A DNA stretch of 64,000 bases from Pseudomonas sp. MM211 (lineage in GTDB: Bacteria > Pseudomonadota > Gammaproteobacteria > Pseudomonadales > Pseudomonadaceae), in contig NZ_CP081942.1 in assembly GCF_020386635.1 (NCBI RefSeq), forward strand, positions 310,001 through 374,000, given 5' to 3'. The notes below the pieces were generated by a model. That model saw nothing but the letters and a program-made list of their open reading frames with translations, searched no databases and was not told the origin of the DNA. Below, piece after piece: positions 27,532-37,302 of the stretch. Position 1 is the first letter of the stretch; each line of letters opens with the position of its first letter. The translations under genes were made by a program, and so were the position numbers.

Positions 27532-30500
27532 TCAGATGCGCTCCAGCTTCGGCAGCCAGACACGGATCAGCGAGAACAGGCGATCCAGGTCGATGGGCTT
27601 GGCCAGATAATCATTGGCGCCAGCCTTCATGCACAGATCCTGGTCGTCCTTCATCGCTTTGGCGGTCACCGAGATGATCGGCAGTTTGCGCCAGCGCGGA
27701 TTCTCGCGGATACGCCGAGTGGCTTCGTAGCCATCCATCACCGGCATCATCACATCCATCAGTACCAGATCGATATCGCCCACCGCATCCAGCTTTTCAA
27801 TGGCTTCGAGACCATTGCGCGCCACCTCGACCTGGGCGCCCTTTTGCTCGAGAGCGCTGGTGAGGGCGAAGATATTGCGCACGTCATCATCGACCAACAG
27901 GATGCGCCGGCCCTCGAACACCTTGTCGCGGCTGCGCGCAGTCTTGAGCATGCTCTGCCGCTCGCTGGACAGCTCCGACTCGACCATGTGCAGGAACAGG
28001 GTGACCTCGTCGAGCAGCCGCTCAGGCGAGCGCGCGCCCTTGATGATGATCGAGCGCGAGTACTTGAGCAGCTCGGCTTCTTCGGCGCGGGTCAGGTTAC
28101 GCCCTGTGTAGACGATCACTGGCGGGAAGCTGCGGATGTTCTCGCTGCCCATGCGCGCCAACAGCTCATCACCCTGCATGTCCGGCAGTTTTAGGTCGAT
28201 GATCATGCAATCGAAGATGTGATGGCGCAGTTGCTCCAGCGCCTGCTCACCAAACTCGACGGCGACGATTTCGATATCGTCGTCGCCGATCAGTCGGGCA
28301 ATGCTGTCGCGTTGCAATTTGTCGTCTTCGACCACCAGCACGCGCTTCATCTTCTGCGTCAGGCGTGCTTCCAGCTTGCTGAATACGCCCTTGAGCTGGT
28401 CGCGCGTAGCCGGCTTCTGTGCATACCCCACAGCGCCCATGTGCAGCGCGGCTTCGGCCATATCCTCGACGGAAATCACGTGCACCGGAATGTGCCGGGT
28501 ACCCGGGTTCTCCTTGAGGCGTTGCAGCACCGACAGACCGGAAACGTCCGGCAGGCGCATGTCCAGCAGGATGGCGTCAGGGTGATGGGTGGTTGCCAGG
28601 TTGAGGCCATCTTCGGCGCAATGGGCAACCAGGCAGCGGTAATCCAGCTCATGGGCCAGGTCGTAGAGGATATGAGCGAACTGTGGTTCGTCTTCGATCA
28701 CCAGCACGCTGCGGCCACCAAGTACCGACATGCCGCGATCGTCCGGGAAGGTCGGCACGGCGCTTGTCACTACCGCGTCACTCACAGGCTTCACCGGCTC
28801 GACCGCACGCGGCACATGGCTTCGCGCGAAGGCCGCCGGCGCGGCTGGCAAGTCGTCGGTGTCGGCCTCCAGAGGCAAATAGCTCTGTGGCAGCACCAGA
28901 GTGAATTCGCTGCCCTCGCCCGGCACGCTGGAAACGCTGATCGAGCCGCCCAGCAGCACGGCCAGATCGCGGGAAATCGACAGGCCCAGACCGGTACCGC
29001 CGAAGCGTCGGTTGGTGGTGCCATCGGCCTGGCGGAAAGCCTCGAAAATATAGTCTTGCTGATCGCCGCGAATCCCAATACCGCTGTCGCGCACGGCGAA
29101 GGCCACGCCCTCGTCGACCCGGCTGACACTCAGGCTGACCGAGCCCTGCTCGGTGAACTTGACGGCATTGGAAAGCAGATTCTTGAGGATCTGCTCGACA
29201 CGCAGCCGATCCGTGTACAACGAGCGCGGCACGTCGTCGGCGACTTGCACGCTGAAGGCCAGCTGCTTCTCCCCGGCCAACGGCTGGAAAGTGCTCTCCA
29301 GGCTTTGCGCGAGGCGCACCACATTGGCGTTCTCGGGGCGCAGGTCGAGCTTGCCAGCTTCGACCTTGGAGATATCGAGAATGTCGTTGATCAGGTTGAG
29401 CAGATCGTTACCGGCCGAATAGATCGAATCCGCGAACTTGACCTGCTCGGCGTCGAGATTGCCCTTGGGATTATCGGACAACAGCTTGGCCAGGATCAGC
29501 GAGCTGTTCAACGGCGTGCGCAGCTCGTGGGACATGTTGGCGAGGAATTCGGACTTGTAACGGCTGGCGCGCTGCAGCTCTTCGGCGCGCTCTTCCAGCT
29601 GCTGCTGAGCAACGCGCAGGGCGCTGTTGCGGTCATCTAGGGCGTCACGCTGCGAGGACAACTGCTCGTTGGTCTGTTCCAGCTCCGCCTGTTGAGTTTC
29701 CAGATGCGCCTGGGACTCCTTGAGCGCCCGGGACTGTTCTTCCAGTTCCTCGTTGGCGGTTTTCAGTTCTTCCTGCTGTACCTGCAGCTCTTCGTTGAGC
29801 TGCTGGGTTTCGGCAAGGATCTCCTGCAGGCGATGACGATAGCGGGCAGCCTCGACCGAAGCACCAACGCTGGAGGCGATCTGCCTGAGGAACTCACCGT
29901 CGCGCTCGGTCAGCGGGCGCAGGAAGCCCAACTCGATCACCCCGTTGACTTCACCATCATTGTCGGTAGGCAACAACGCCACGGTCAGCGGCGCGCCGCT
30001 GCCCAGCCCGGAACTAACCTTGAGGTAGTCGGCGGGCAATTGATCGAGGGTCAACAGGCGGCGGCTTTGCGCCACTTGCCCAACCAGGCCTTCGGCGCTG
30101 TAGAACGACTGCTCGGCATTCTCCTGCTCGCGGGAAAACCCGTAGGACGCGACACGGCGCAAACCGCCGTGCTCCTCGCGCACATAAAGAGCACCAACCG
30201 CGGCATCCAGATGACTGGCCAGAAACTCCAGCATGTTGCGGCCCAGCACCGGCAACGCCTGCTGGCCGATCAGCCGTTCAGACATTTCGGTCTGGCCGTT
30301 GCGCAGCCAGGCCTGGGCCTGCAAGCGCTCGTTGTGCTCATCCTGCTTTTTGAGGATGGCGCCATAGGTGTTGGTCAGGCTCAGCAGTTCGCGACGCCCG
30401 AACAGCGCCAGCGAGCCGCTGAACAACAGCGTGAAGAGCAGAAACAGGCCGATGGTAACGGTCGCCGTGCTGCTGGCCGAGTCGTTGCGCTCCTTGCGCA

Positions 30501-31014
30501 GGCGTTGCTCGTGGGCGACGAAATCTGCGTATTCGGCGCGGATGGCGTCGGTCAGTTGCTTGCCACGACCGTCGCGCACCGGATCGATGAAATTGCCGCC
30601 CTCGCGCTTGGCGGTGATCGCCGTCTGCGCGAAATTATTCCACTCGTCCTGCAAAGCGGCGATTGCGCGCAGGCGGTCGACCTGCACCGGGTTGTCGGCG
30701 ACCAGCTCGGAGAGAATTTCCATCTCCGCTTTGATTCGGGGCTTGGCGACTTCAAACGGCTGCAGGAAACGCACATCGCCAGACAACAGATAACCGCGGA
30801 AACCCGTCTCCTGGTCAATAGACAGCTTCAAGCCTTCATTGGCGTTGTTGAGCACCCGGTCGGTGTGCTGCACCCAGCCAAGTACATTGAGCAGGTAGCC
30901 AATCAGCACCACGAAGAAGATCGCGCTGACCACCCCGACGCCAAGCGGCAAGGCAACGTTGCGCCTGAGAATGCGCTTGAAGCTGCTCTCATCGATAGAG
31001 GAGGTGTTGGTCAT
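27532..31014 (-). CDS. CHASE3-GAF hybrid sensor kinase with three receivers
   Basis: 1160 residues. The order is: membrane segment (about 22-44), periplasmic CHASE3 (about 45-180), second membrane segment (about 184-206), GAF (about 250-390), a long Gln/Glu/Leu-rich coiled coil (about 395-490), HisKA (NMSHELRTPLNS), HATPase_c (NLLSNAVKFTEQG, DSGIGIRGDQ, GTGLGLSISRDLA) and three receivers with acceptor Asp in LLDMRLPDVSG, IIDLKLPDMQG and LMDVMMPVMDG. It is the first gene of the leftward cluster and the probable sensor. The start at 31014 is chosen because it opens a normal cytoplasmic N-terminus before the first membrane segment. Confidence 0.92.
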   Translation of the reverse strand: MTNTSSIDESSFKRILRRNVALPLGVGVVSAIFFVVLIGYLLNVLGWVQHTDRVLNNANEGLKLSIDQETGFRGYLLSGDVRFLQPFEVAKPRIKAEMEILSELVADNPVQVDRLRAIAALQDEWNNFAQTAITAKREGGNFIDPVRDGRGKQLTDAIRAEYADFVAHEQRLRKERNDSASSTATVTIGLFLLFTLLFSGSLALFGRRELLSLTNTYGAILKKQDEHNERLQAQAWLRNGQTEMSERLIGQQALPVLGRNMLEFLASHLDAAVGALYVREEHGGLRRVASYGFSREQENAEQSFYSAEGLVGQVAQSRRLLTLDQLPADYLKVSSGLGSGAPLTVALLPTDNDGEVNGVIELGFLRPLTERDGEFLRQIASSVGASVEAARYRHRLQEILAETQQLNEELQVQQEELKTANEELEEQSRALKESQAHLETQQAELEQTNEQLSSQRDALDDRNSALRVAQQQLEERAEELQRASRYKSEFLANMSHELRTPLNSSLILAKLLSDNPKGNLDAEQVKFADSIYSAGNDLLNLINDILDISKVEAGKLDLRPENANVVRLAQSLESTFQPLAGEKQLAFSVQVADDVPRSLYTDRLRVEQILKNLLSNAVKFTEQGSVSLSVSRVDEGVAFAVRDSGIGIRGDQQDYIFEAFRQADGTTNRRFGGTGLGLSISRDLAVLLGGSISVSSVPGEGSEFTLVLPQSYLPLEADTDDLPAAPAAFARSHVPRAVEPVKPVSDAVVTSAVPTFPDDRGMSVLGGRSVLVIEDEPQFAHILYDLAHELDYRCLVAHCAEDGLNLATTHHPDAILLDMRLPDVSGLSVLQRLKENPGTRHIPVHVISVEDMAEAALHMGAVGYAQKPATRDQLKGVFSKLEARLTQKMKRVLVVEDDKLQRDSIARLIGDDDIEIVAVEFGEQALEQLRHHIFDCMIIDLKLPDMQGDELLARMGSENIRSFPPVIVYTGRNLTRAEEAELLKYSRSIIIKGARSPERLLDEVTLFLHMVESELSSERQSMLKTARSRDKVFEGRRILLVDDDVRNIFALTSALEQKGAQVEVARNGLEAIEKLDAVGDIDLVLMDVMMPVMDGYEATRRIRENPRWRKLPIISVTAKAMKDDQDLCMKAGANDYLAKPIDLDRLFSLIRVWLPKLERI

Positions 31015-31389
31015 CGGAAATCCCTGGCGACGATTGGAAAATGCATGCAACTGCATGGTTATTCGGTAAACGGCCGATGTTAATGCGCTGGCTGAACTTT
31101 ATCCAACAGTCCGCGCTCGGTGGCACCGCGCGATTGGATAGTGCCCCTTGGTTCAGGGTTCGACTTATTTTTAGCCGAGACGGGGCAAATACCCCGCCAC
31201 CCACCAAGGCCCTGATGTTCATAGGGTAATTTTCAGCCCAGCGGCACTTTCTCGGTGCAGATCAGGCACCTGATTCGTGCCATGCTAGGCGGCCTGCCGT
31301 CCCCCGCGGCGTCGAAACGCGATCGAACACCGGGCCAACCGCCCCGCACCTCGATACGCAGTTTCACCACCCTTTATCGAGGTAACGCC
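31015..31389. other. Divergent intergenic region between signalling genes
   Basis: 375 bp between the hybrid kinase and the divergent receiver gene. I see no gene, repeat or clear operator. It must hold both promoters. A frame that extends the receiver leftward from 31255 lacks a ribosome-binding site. Confidence 0.5.
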
Positions 31390-31785
31390 GTGTCAGACCT
31401 AGCTCCCAACACATCGCCTACCGGCCAGCGCATCCTGTTGGTGGAAGACTCCGATGTGGTGCGCATGCTCACCGTGGAAGTGCTCGAAGAACTCGACTAC
31501 CACGTGAGCGAAGCCGCCGAGGCGCAGCGGGCTCTGGAGATACTGCGCAGCGATGAGCACATCGACCTGCTGATGACCGACATCGGCCTGCCTGGTATGA
31601 ACGGCCAAGAGCTTGCCGTCGCGGCACGCCAACTGCGCCCGAATCTTAAAGTGCTGTTCGCCAGCGGCTATGCGGAAAGCGTCGAAATCGACAAAAACGA
31701 GCCGGCCACCCGTACCGACATCATCGGTAAACCTTTTTCTCTCGATGCCCTGCGCGACAAGGTGCAGGACATGCTCGGCAACTGA
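31390..31785 (+). CDS. Single-domain response regulator
   Basis: A 131-residue CheY-like receiver: ILLVEDSDVVRML, acceptor Asp in LLMTDIGLPGMNG, VLFASGYAES and the Lys of IIGKPFSLDAL. GTG start at 31390, chosen because GAGG lies 9 bases upstream. It is divergent from the hybrid-kinase cluster and probably receives phosphate from it. Confidence 0.88.
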   Translation: MSDLAPNTSPTGQRILLVEDSDVVRMLTVEVLEELDYHVSEAAEAQRALEILRSDEHIDLLMTDIGLPGMNGQELAVAARQLRPNLKVLFASGYAESVEIDKNEPATRTDIIGKPFSLDALRDKVQDMLGN

Positions 31786-31937
31786 CAGCCCAGGCCCCAG
31801 ATCGGCCAAAGCGCCTTTTGGCACTGGAATTGCGAAGCGGATATGAGTAGGGTTCGCGTCTTTTTGAAAACGTAGTCTGCATCTCCCCGTTTTTACGGCC
31901 CGCACGCCCTGTCGGCCACCGTCATTCACGACCTCAG

Positions 31938-31959
31938 AACGACTCCCGGTCGTTTTTTG
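31938..31959 (+). terminator. Weak terminator downstream of the receiver gene
   Basis: A 6-bp stem AACGAC / GTCGTT with TCCCG loop, followed by TTTT. It lies 150 bp past the stop in an otherwise empty 337-bp gap (31786-32122). Confidence 0.5.
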
Positions 31960-32122
31960 CGGCGGGGCGACAAGAGACTGCACTGATGCGACACCCCCGT
32001 GACCGTAGCGGCAGCGGGCCAGCAGTACCCTTGGCGCCCCCCGGTGCCTATGCTAGGTTTGCTGCCCACAGCCCTGCCGCACACGGATCTTATCCGCACA
32101 AGAATTAAGAGAGGACTGCTCG

Positions 32123-32896
32123 ATGGCTGAGGCCGCGCCCGCCCTGGAAATCCGCAATCTGCACAAACGCTATGGCGACCTCGACGTGCTCAAGGGCATT
32201 TCCCTGACGGCCCGCGATGGCGACGTGATTTCCATCCTTGGCTCTTCGGGCTCGGGCAAGTCGACCTTCCTGCGCTGCATCAACCTGCTGGAAAATCCCC
32301 ATCAGGGCCAGATCATCGTGGCCGGCGAAGAGCTCAAGCTGAAACCCCAGAAGAATGGCGAACTGGTCGCCGCTGACAGCCGGCAGATCAATCGCCTGCG
32401 CAGCGAAATCGGCTTCGTGTTCCAGAACTTCAACCTGTGGCCGCACATGACCGTGCTGGACAACATCATCGAGGCGCCACGCCGCGTGCTCGGCAAGAGC
32501 AAGGCCGAAGCCACCGAAATCGCCGAAGCGCTACTGGCCAAGGTCGGCATCGCCGACAAGCGCCACGCCTACCCCAACCAGCTTTCCGGCGGCCAGCAGC
32601 AACGCGCGGCCATCGCTCGCACCCTGGCCATGCAGCCGAAGGTGATCCTGTTCGACGAACCGACTTCGGCACTCGACCCAGAAATGGTACAAGAAGTGCT
32701 TAATGTGATCCGCGCGCTCGCCGACGAAGGTCGCACCATGCTGTTGGTGACCCACGAGATGAACTTCGCCCGCCAGGTTTCCAGTGAAGTGGTTTTCCTG
32801 CATCAGGGCTTGGTGGAGGAACAGGGGGCGCCGCAACAGGTGTTCGACAACCCCGTATCGGCGCGCTGCAAACAATTCATGTCCAGCAATCGTTAA
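32123..32896 (+). CDS. Polar amino-acid ABC transporter, ATP-binding protein
   Basis: A 257-residue HisP/GlnQ-type ATPase: Walker A GSSGSGKST, LSGGQQQRAAIAR signature, Walker B VILFDEPTSALDPE and the H-loop VTHEMNFAR. An insertion around residues 65-90 (LKLKPQKNGELVAADSR) is typical of the His/Lys/Arg/Orn subfamily. First gene of a four-gene importer operon. Confidence 0.94.
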   Translation: MAEAAPALEIRNLHKRYGDLDVLKGISLTARDGDVISILGSSGSGKSTFLRCINLLENPHQGQIIVAGEELKLKPQKNGELVAADSRQINRLRSEIGFVFQNFNLWPHMTVLDNIIEAPRRVLGKSKAEATEIAEALLAKVGIADKRHAYPNQLSGGQQQRAAIARTLAMQPKVILFDEPTSALDPEMVQEVLNVIRALADEGRTMLLVTHEMNFARQVSSEVVFLHQGLVEEQGAPQQVFDNPVSARCKQFMSSNR

Positions 32897-32914
32897 AACA
32901 CGGAGCAATCACGC

Positions 32915-33667
32915 ATGCATAGCTATAAAAAGATTCTGCTGGCAGCTGCCGCCACTCTGGCTTTCGGCACCAGTGCCGTCGCTGCCGACAAACTGAAGAT
33001 CGGTACCGAAGGCGCCTACCCGCCCTTCAACCTCATCGACGCCAGCGGCCAGGTCGGCGGCTTCGACGTGGAAATCGCCCAGGCCCTGTGCGCCAAGATG
33101 AAGGCCGAGTGCGAAGTGGTCACCTCCGACTGGGACGGCATCATCCCGGCCCTGAACGCCAAGAAGTTCGACTTCCTGGTCGCCTCCATGTCGATCACCG
33201 AAGAGCGTCAGCAAGCGGTCGATTTCACCGACCCGTACTACACCAACAAACTGCAGTTCATCGCCCCGAAGAGCAGCGACTTCAAGAGCGATAAAGCCAG
33301 CCTGAAAGGCAAGGTGATCGGTGCCCAGCGCGCGACCATCGCCGGTACTTGGCTGGAAGACAACCTGGACGGAGTGGTTGACGTGAAACTCTACGACACC
33401 CAGGAAAATGCCTATCTCGACCTGGCCTCCGGCCGCGTTGATGGCGTGCTGGCTGATACCTTCGTGAACTGGGAATGGCTGAAGAGCGATGCCGGCAAGA
33501 GCTTCGAGTTCAAGGGCGACCCGGTATTCGACAACGACAAGATCGGTATTGCCGTGCGCAAGGGTGATGCCCTGCGCGAGCGCCTGAACAAGGCGCTGGC
33601 AGAAGTGGTTGCCGACGGCACCTACAAGAAGATCAACGACAAGTACTTCCCCTTCAGCATCTACTAA
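32915..33667 (+). CDS. Polar (basic) amino-acid binding protein
   Basis: A 250-residue periplasmic binding protein of the HisJ/ArgT/ArtJ group. It has a signal peptide (cleavage near AVAA-D, residue 24), GTEGAYPPFNLIDASGQVGGFDVEIAQALC with the Cys pair found in lysine/arginine/ornithine binders, the substrate-site DGIIPALNAKKFDFLVASMSIT and the C-terminal DGTYKKINDKYFP. Likely ligands are arginine, lysine, ornithine or histidine. Confidence 0.93.
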   Translation: MHSYKKILLAAAATLAFGTSAVAADKLKIGTEGAYPPFNLIDASGQVGGFDVEIAQALCAKMKAECEVVTSDWDGIIPALNAKKFDFLVASMSITEERQQAVDFTDPYYTNKLQFIAPKSSDFKSDKASLKGKVIGAQRATIAGTWLEDNLDGVVDVKLYDTQENAYLDLASGRVDGVLADTFVNWEWLKSDAGKSFEFKGDPVFDNDKIGIAVRKGDALRERLNKALAEVVADGTYKKINDKYFPFSIY

Positions 33668-33713
33668 GCAGCCTGCCCGCGTCGCCAATGGCGGCGCGGG
33701 CGCTTGAGTTTCC

Positions 33714-34409
33714 ATGAATTTCGATCTTTCCGGATTCGGCCCAGCCCTGGCAGCCGGCACCCTGATGACCGTCCAGCTCGCGCTCAGCGCACTGTGCCTC
33801 GGTTTGGTGCTTGGCCTGCTTGGCGCCTTAGCCAAGACTTCTCCGTACAAGCCCCTGCAATGGCTTGGCGGCACCTACTCGACCATCGTGCGCGGCGTTC
33901 CCGAACTGCTGTGGGTGATGCTCATCTACTTCAGCACCGTGAACGTACTGCGCGAGCTGGGCGAAAGCCTGGGCGTCGGCAGCCTGGAGCTGAGCCCCTT
34001 CGCCGCAGGCGTTATCGCGCTTGGCCTGTGCTTCGGTGCATATTCCACCGAAGTGTTTCGCGGCGCTCTTCTGGCGATCCCCAAGGGCCATAGCGAAGCC
34101 GGCCAGGCGCTGGGGCTGTCCAAGACCCGCATTCTATGGCGTGTGACCATGCCGCAAATGTGGCGTATAGCGATGCCAGGGCTGGGCAACCTGTTCATGA
34201 TCTTGATGAAGGACACTGCGCTGGTTTCGGTCATCGGCCTAACTGAAATCATGCGTCAGTCGCAGATCGCCGTCACCGCAACCAAGGAAGCCATGACCTT
34301 CTACCTGGTAGCCGCCATCATCTACCTGAGCCTGACCATCATCTCCATGATCGGCCTGCACCTTCTAGAGAAGAGAGTCTCGCGCGGCTTCGTAAGGAGC
34401 ACGCAATGA
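33714..34409 (+). CDS. Amino-acid ABC transporter permease (HisQ-like)
   Basis: A 231-residue inner-membrane permease with about five membrane segments and the EAA loop (SEAGQALGLSKTRILWRVTMPQ). It pairs with the next gene to form the membrane heterodimer. The stop overlaps the next ATG by 4 bp. Confidence 0.92.
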   Translation: MNFDLSGFGPALAAGTLMTVQLALSALCLGLVLGLLGALAKTSPYKPLQWLGGTYSTIVRGVPELLWVMLIYFSTVNVLRELGESLGVGSLELSPFAAGVIALGLCFGAYSTEVFRGALLAIPKGHSEAGQALGLSKTRILWRVTMPQMWRIAMPGLGNLFMILMKDTALVSVIGLTEIMRQSQIAVTATKEAMTFYLVAAIIYLSLTIISMIGLHLLEKRVSRGFVRSTQ

Positions 34410-35096
34410 ATTGGGAATTGATCCTCAAACACCTGCCGAAAATGGCTGAAGGTGCGCTGCTGACCCTCGAGCTGCTCGCTGTGGCAGTCATCGCTGGTCT
34501 TATCCTTGCGCTGCCCATGGGCATCGCCCGCGCCTCGCGCCTGTGGTACGTGCGCGCCGTGCCCTACGGTTACATCTTCTTCTTCCGTGGCACACCGATG
34601 CTGGTGCAACTGTTCCTCATCTATTACGGCCTGGCGCAGTTCGAATCCGTGCGCCGGGGTCCGCTGTGGCCTTACCTGCGCGACCCATACTGGTGCGCGG
34701 TGATCACCATGACCTTGCACACCACCGCTTATATCGCCGAGATCCTGCGCGGCGCTATCCAGGCCGTGCCACCGGGCGAGATCGAAGCGGCAAGGGCTCT
34801 TGGCATGTCACGTGCGCAGTCGATGCTGCATATCATCCTGCCACGCGCTGCACGCATCGGCCTGCCGGCCTACAGCAACGAAGTCATCCTGATGCTCAAA
34901 GCCAGTGCACTGGCCAGTACCGTAACCCTGCTGGATTTGACGGGCATGGCACGCACGCTAAACGCGCGCGACCTATGTGAACATGGAGTTCTTCTTCACC
35001 GCCGCCGTGTTCTATCTGGTGATCACCTTCGTGCTGATCAACGTCTTCAAACTGCTGGAACGCTGGCTGCGCGTCGACGCCTGCCAGGGCCGCTGA
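34406..35096 (+). pseudogene. Amino-acid ABC transporter permease (HisM-like), frameshifted near the 3' end
   Basis: The frame reads as a normal permease (EAA loop EIEAARALGMSRAQSMLHIILPR) to about residue 188. It then leaves the family pattern at the GCGCGCGACC run (34963-34972). Removing one G restores ARTYVNMEFFFTAAVFYLVI and a final membrane helix ending at the TGA at 35094-35096. As given, the protein has an unrelated hydrophilic tail to 35101 and lacks its last membrane segment. The rest of the operon is intact, so either the importer is inactive in this strain or a base was added in assembly. Confidence 0.88.
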
Positions 35097-35129
35097 AGTG
35101 ACGGGGCTCACGCCCCGCCACCCTTCATC

Positions 35130-36359
35130 ATGAGCGAATCCCAATCTCTCCAGCCACTCGGTGGCGATGCTCTGCTCCAGCGCTTCCAGGCGCTGGACGC
35201 ATTTCTCTGCGCGCACCAGGCGCTATGGAAACCACGCCCCTTCACCCATCGGCTATTGCCTTGGGAGAACCGACACGCCGAGCTCGGCAACTGGCTGCGC
35301 AGTCGCACGCTTGAACAGGCCGAAGCAGCCCATAATCAGCCGACCGCATTGCAGGCCGCTCCTGCGCCCTTTCCCGAGCTGGCCGCCGAGGCGGCATGGC
35401 TGAATGAAATTGGCGACCTGCCCCAGCGTGCGCCTCACGAGCTGCCGTCACGCTTCTCGGTAGATGTACCAGGCCGCAAGTGGCAGCAGGTACGCGCCTT
35501 CAGCGACAGCCTGCAATTCAATCGCCCGCCGCAGCATTGGTTGGATTGGTGCGCGGGCAAAGGCCACCTGGGCCGCGTGCTCGCTCATGGCGGCCAGGCG
35601 TTGACCTGCCTGGAGTACGATCCCGCCCTGGTCGTCAGCGGCAGCGACCTTAGCCAGCGCCTGGGGATAACTGCACAGCACATCGAACAGGATGTGCTCG
35701 CCAGCACTGCCAGCGAACGAGTCCTCGCCACGCACAGCCCCGTCGCCCTGCATGCCTGTGGCGACCTGCACGTGCGCCTGATGCACCTGGCCAGCGCGGC
35801 AGGCTGCCAGCAATTGGCGATCGCTCCGTGCTGCTACAACCGCACCGCTGCGAGCAGCTACCAGGCGTTATCCACAGCGGCGCAGGAATCGACACTCGAC
35901 CTGTCGCTGGACGACTTGGCCCTGCCCATGAGCGAAACCGTCACCGCCGGCAACCGTGTGCGCCAGCAGCGCGATCAGTCCATGGCCTGGCGTCTGGCCT
36001 TCGACCTGCTGCAGCGCGAATTGCGCGGCGTGGACGACTACCTGCCCACCCCTTCACTGCCCCCCGCCTGGCTGAAGAAAGGCTTCGCTGCTTACTGCCG
36101 CGACCTGGCCGAACTGAAGGGGCTGCCACCGCCCGAAGAGCGCGATTGGCAGGCTCTCGAAGCAGCCGGCTGGCAGCGCCTGGCCGAAGTGCGCAATCTG
36201 GAATTGCTGCGCGGCCTGTTCCGTCGCCCACTGGAACTCTGGCTGGTACTCGACCGCGCGCTGTATCTGCAGGAACAGGGCTATGCCGTACGCCTCGGCC
36301 AGTTTTGCCCCACGCACCTCACGCCACGCAACCTGCTACTGCTCGCCGAACGCGCCTGA
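35130..36359 (+). CDS. SAM-dependent methyltransferase (Methyltransf_32 type)
   Basis: A 409-residue cytoplasmic protein. The central Rossmann methyltransferase has WLDWCAGKGHLGRVLA (motif I), TCLEYDPAL (motif II) and HSPVALHACGDLHVRLM, followed by APCCYN. This ACGDLH/PCCY pairing is typical of the Methyltransf_32 family. The substrate is unknown; RNA is a reasonable guess. It lies 33 bp after the permease and may be expressed from the same transcript. Confidence 0.8.
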   Translation: MSESQSLQPLGGDALLQRFQALDAFLCAHQALWKPRPFTHRLLPWENRHAELGNWLRSRTLEQAEAAHNQPTALQAAPAPFPELAAEAAWLNEIGDLPQRAPHELPSRFSVDVPGRKWQQVRAFSDSLQFNRPPQHWLDWCAGKGHLGRVLAHGGQALTCLEYDPALVVSGSDLSQRLGITAQHIEQDVLASTASERVLATHSPVALHACGDLHVRLMHLASAAGCQQLAIAPCCYNRTAASSYQALSTAAQESTLDLSLDDLALPMSETVTAGNRVRQQRDQSMAWRLAFDLLQRELRGVDDYLPTPSLPPAWLKKGFAAYCRDLAELKGLPPPEERDWQALEAAGWQRLAEVRNLELLRGLFRRPLELWLVLDRALYLQEQGYAVRLGQFCPTHLTPRNLLLLAERA

Positions 36360-36629
36360 GTTGCGCACACAATCTGTGGATAACTCTGTTCACAAATTCT
36401 GAGCAACAGCCGCCAAGCCACCTTGTACAAGCCTCAATCAAAGCTGATCATTTTTTGACCATAAGAAAAATCTATATAAAACAATCTCTTGTAAAATCGG
36501 TTTAACGCTGCGTAAGAGATCGCCAAAACGATCTACCCGCCCCGCATTTGTGCATAAGCCGCGCCAGGGCGCCAAAAAAAGAGCAGCAAAAACCTGCCGC
36601 AAGCGTCTTTACTCATGCAAACGAATGGA

Positions 36630-36635
36630 TATAAT
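36630..36635 (+). promoter_or_regulatory. -10 box of tRNA-Thr
   Basis: A perfect TATAAT 14 bases before the tRNA, at the end of an AT-rich 290-bp gap (36360-36649) that holds no gene. The -35 is poorly conserved (GTCTTT region near 36605-36610). Confidence 0.7.
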
Positions 36636-36649
36636 GGCGACCCTCAAAT

Positions 36650-36711
<62 letters not shown>

Positions 36712-36725
<14 letters not shown>

Positions 36726-36803
36726 TACAACACAAGGCCTCGCAGAAATGCGGGGCCTTGTCGTTTCTGGCGGTTGCTTATGCAGCACCCACAAGATGCC
36801 CAC
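36712..36803. repeat. Left direct repeat A (tRNA-Thr 3' end and terminator)
   Basis: The last 14 bases of tRNA-Thr plus the following ~78 bp are repeated in the same orientation at 43904-43993 with about a dozen differences. The shared part includes the tRNA-end GGTGCCG-CACCA, the hairpin and TTGTCGTTTCTGGC. This looks like an attL-type junction of an island. Confidence 0.8.
36732..36765 (+). terminator. Terminator of tRNA-Thr
   Basis: Stem ACAAGGCCTCGCA / TGCGGGGCCTTGT with GAAA tetraloop and one G-T pair, followed by a weak T-rich stretch (CGTTTC). Confidence 0.75.
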
Positions 36804-36915
36804 GAAGCAACCCTCACCACACTTGCCAATGACTCAAGCATGAGCGCAGTTGCTGATCAGGACTAAGGTTACCGGGTGAAAACGAAACCTGGCGCCTGCC
36901 TGCAAGGGACATCAA

Positions 36916-37254
36916 GTGGACATCTCAACCGCACAAAGCATCAAGCTCGCTATCGTCTCGGCAACCGGGCTGTCGAAGGACGCACTGCATATTTATGTGG
37001 GCATGGCGGTGTATTTGGCGCTGATCGCCTTCACACGACGACTCAGGCCATACATTGCCTGGCTGGGTGTTCTCATCATCGCCTGTGCTGGCGAGTGGGT
37101 GGACAGGCGAGACGATATAGAAAGCCTCGGATACTGGCGCTGGCAGGCCAGCATTCACGACATCATCAACACGCTGTTCTGGCCGACGGCGCTCACACTT
37201 TTTTGGCTTTTGAAGTGCGGCAGAAAAACAGGCGTACCCCCTCGCCTCGAATGA
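36916..37254 (+). CDS. Small membrane protein, three predicted helices
   Basis: 112 residues with hydrophobic segments at about 27-40, 46-60 and 82-99, and a charged loop EWVDRRDDIES between the second and third. GTG start, with an AAGGGA stretch about 10 bases upstream. No family recognised. The gene lies in a ~450-bp stretch present only at the left copy of the duplicated tRNA/chemotaxis flank. The right copy lacks it, so it was inserted there or lost on the right. Confidence 0.6.
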   Translation: MDISTAQSIKLAIVSATGLSKDALHIYVGMAVYLALIAFTRRLRPYIAWLGVLIIACAGEWVDRRDDIESLGYWRWQASIHDIINTLFWPTALTLFWLLKCGRKTGVPPRLE

Positions 37255-37302
37255 CTCAAGGCGAGGTTCAGGCCAAGCGAGGCTTGATGTTTTAAATCGG
37301 CC

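Noticed and set aside
36375..36383. TGTGGATAA (perfect DnaA box, reverse) in an AT-rich gap, with TTATCCACA at 35868-35876
   Set aside because: Two boxes 500 bp apart, one inside a gene, are not enough for an origin. No dnaA, dnaN or parAB genes and no box cluster.
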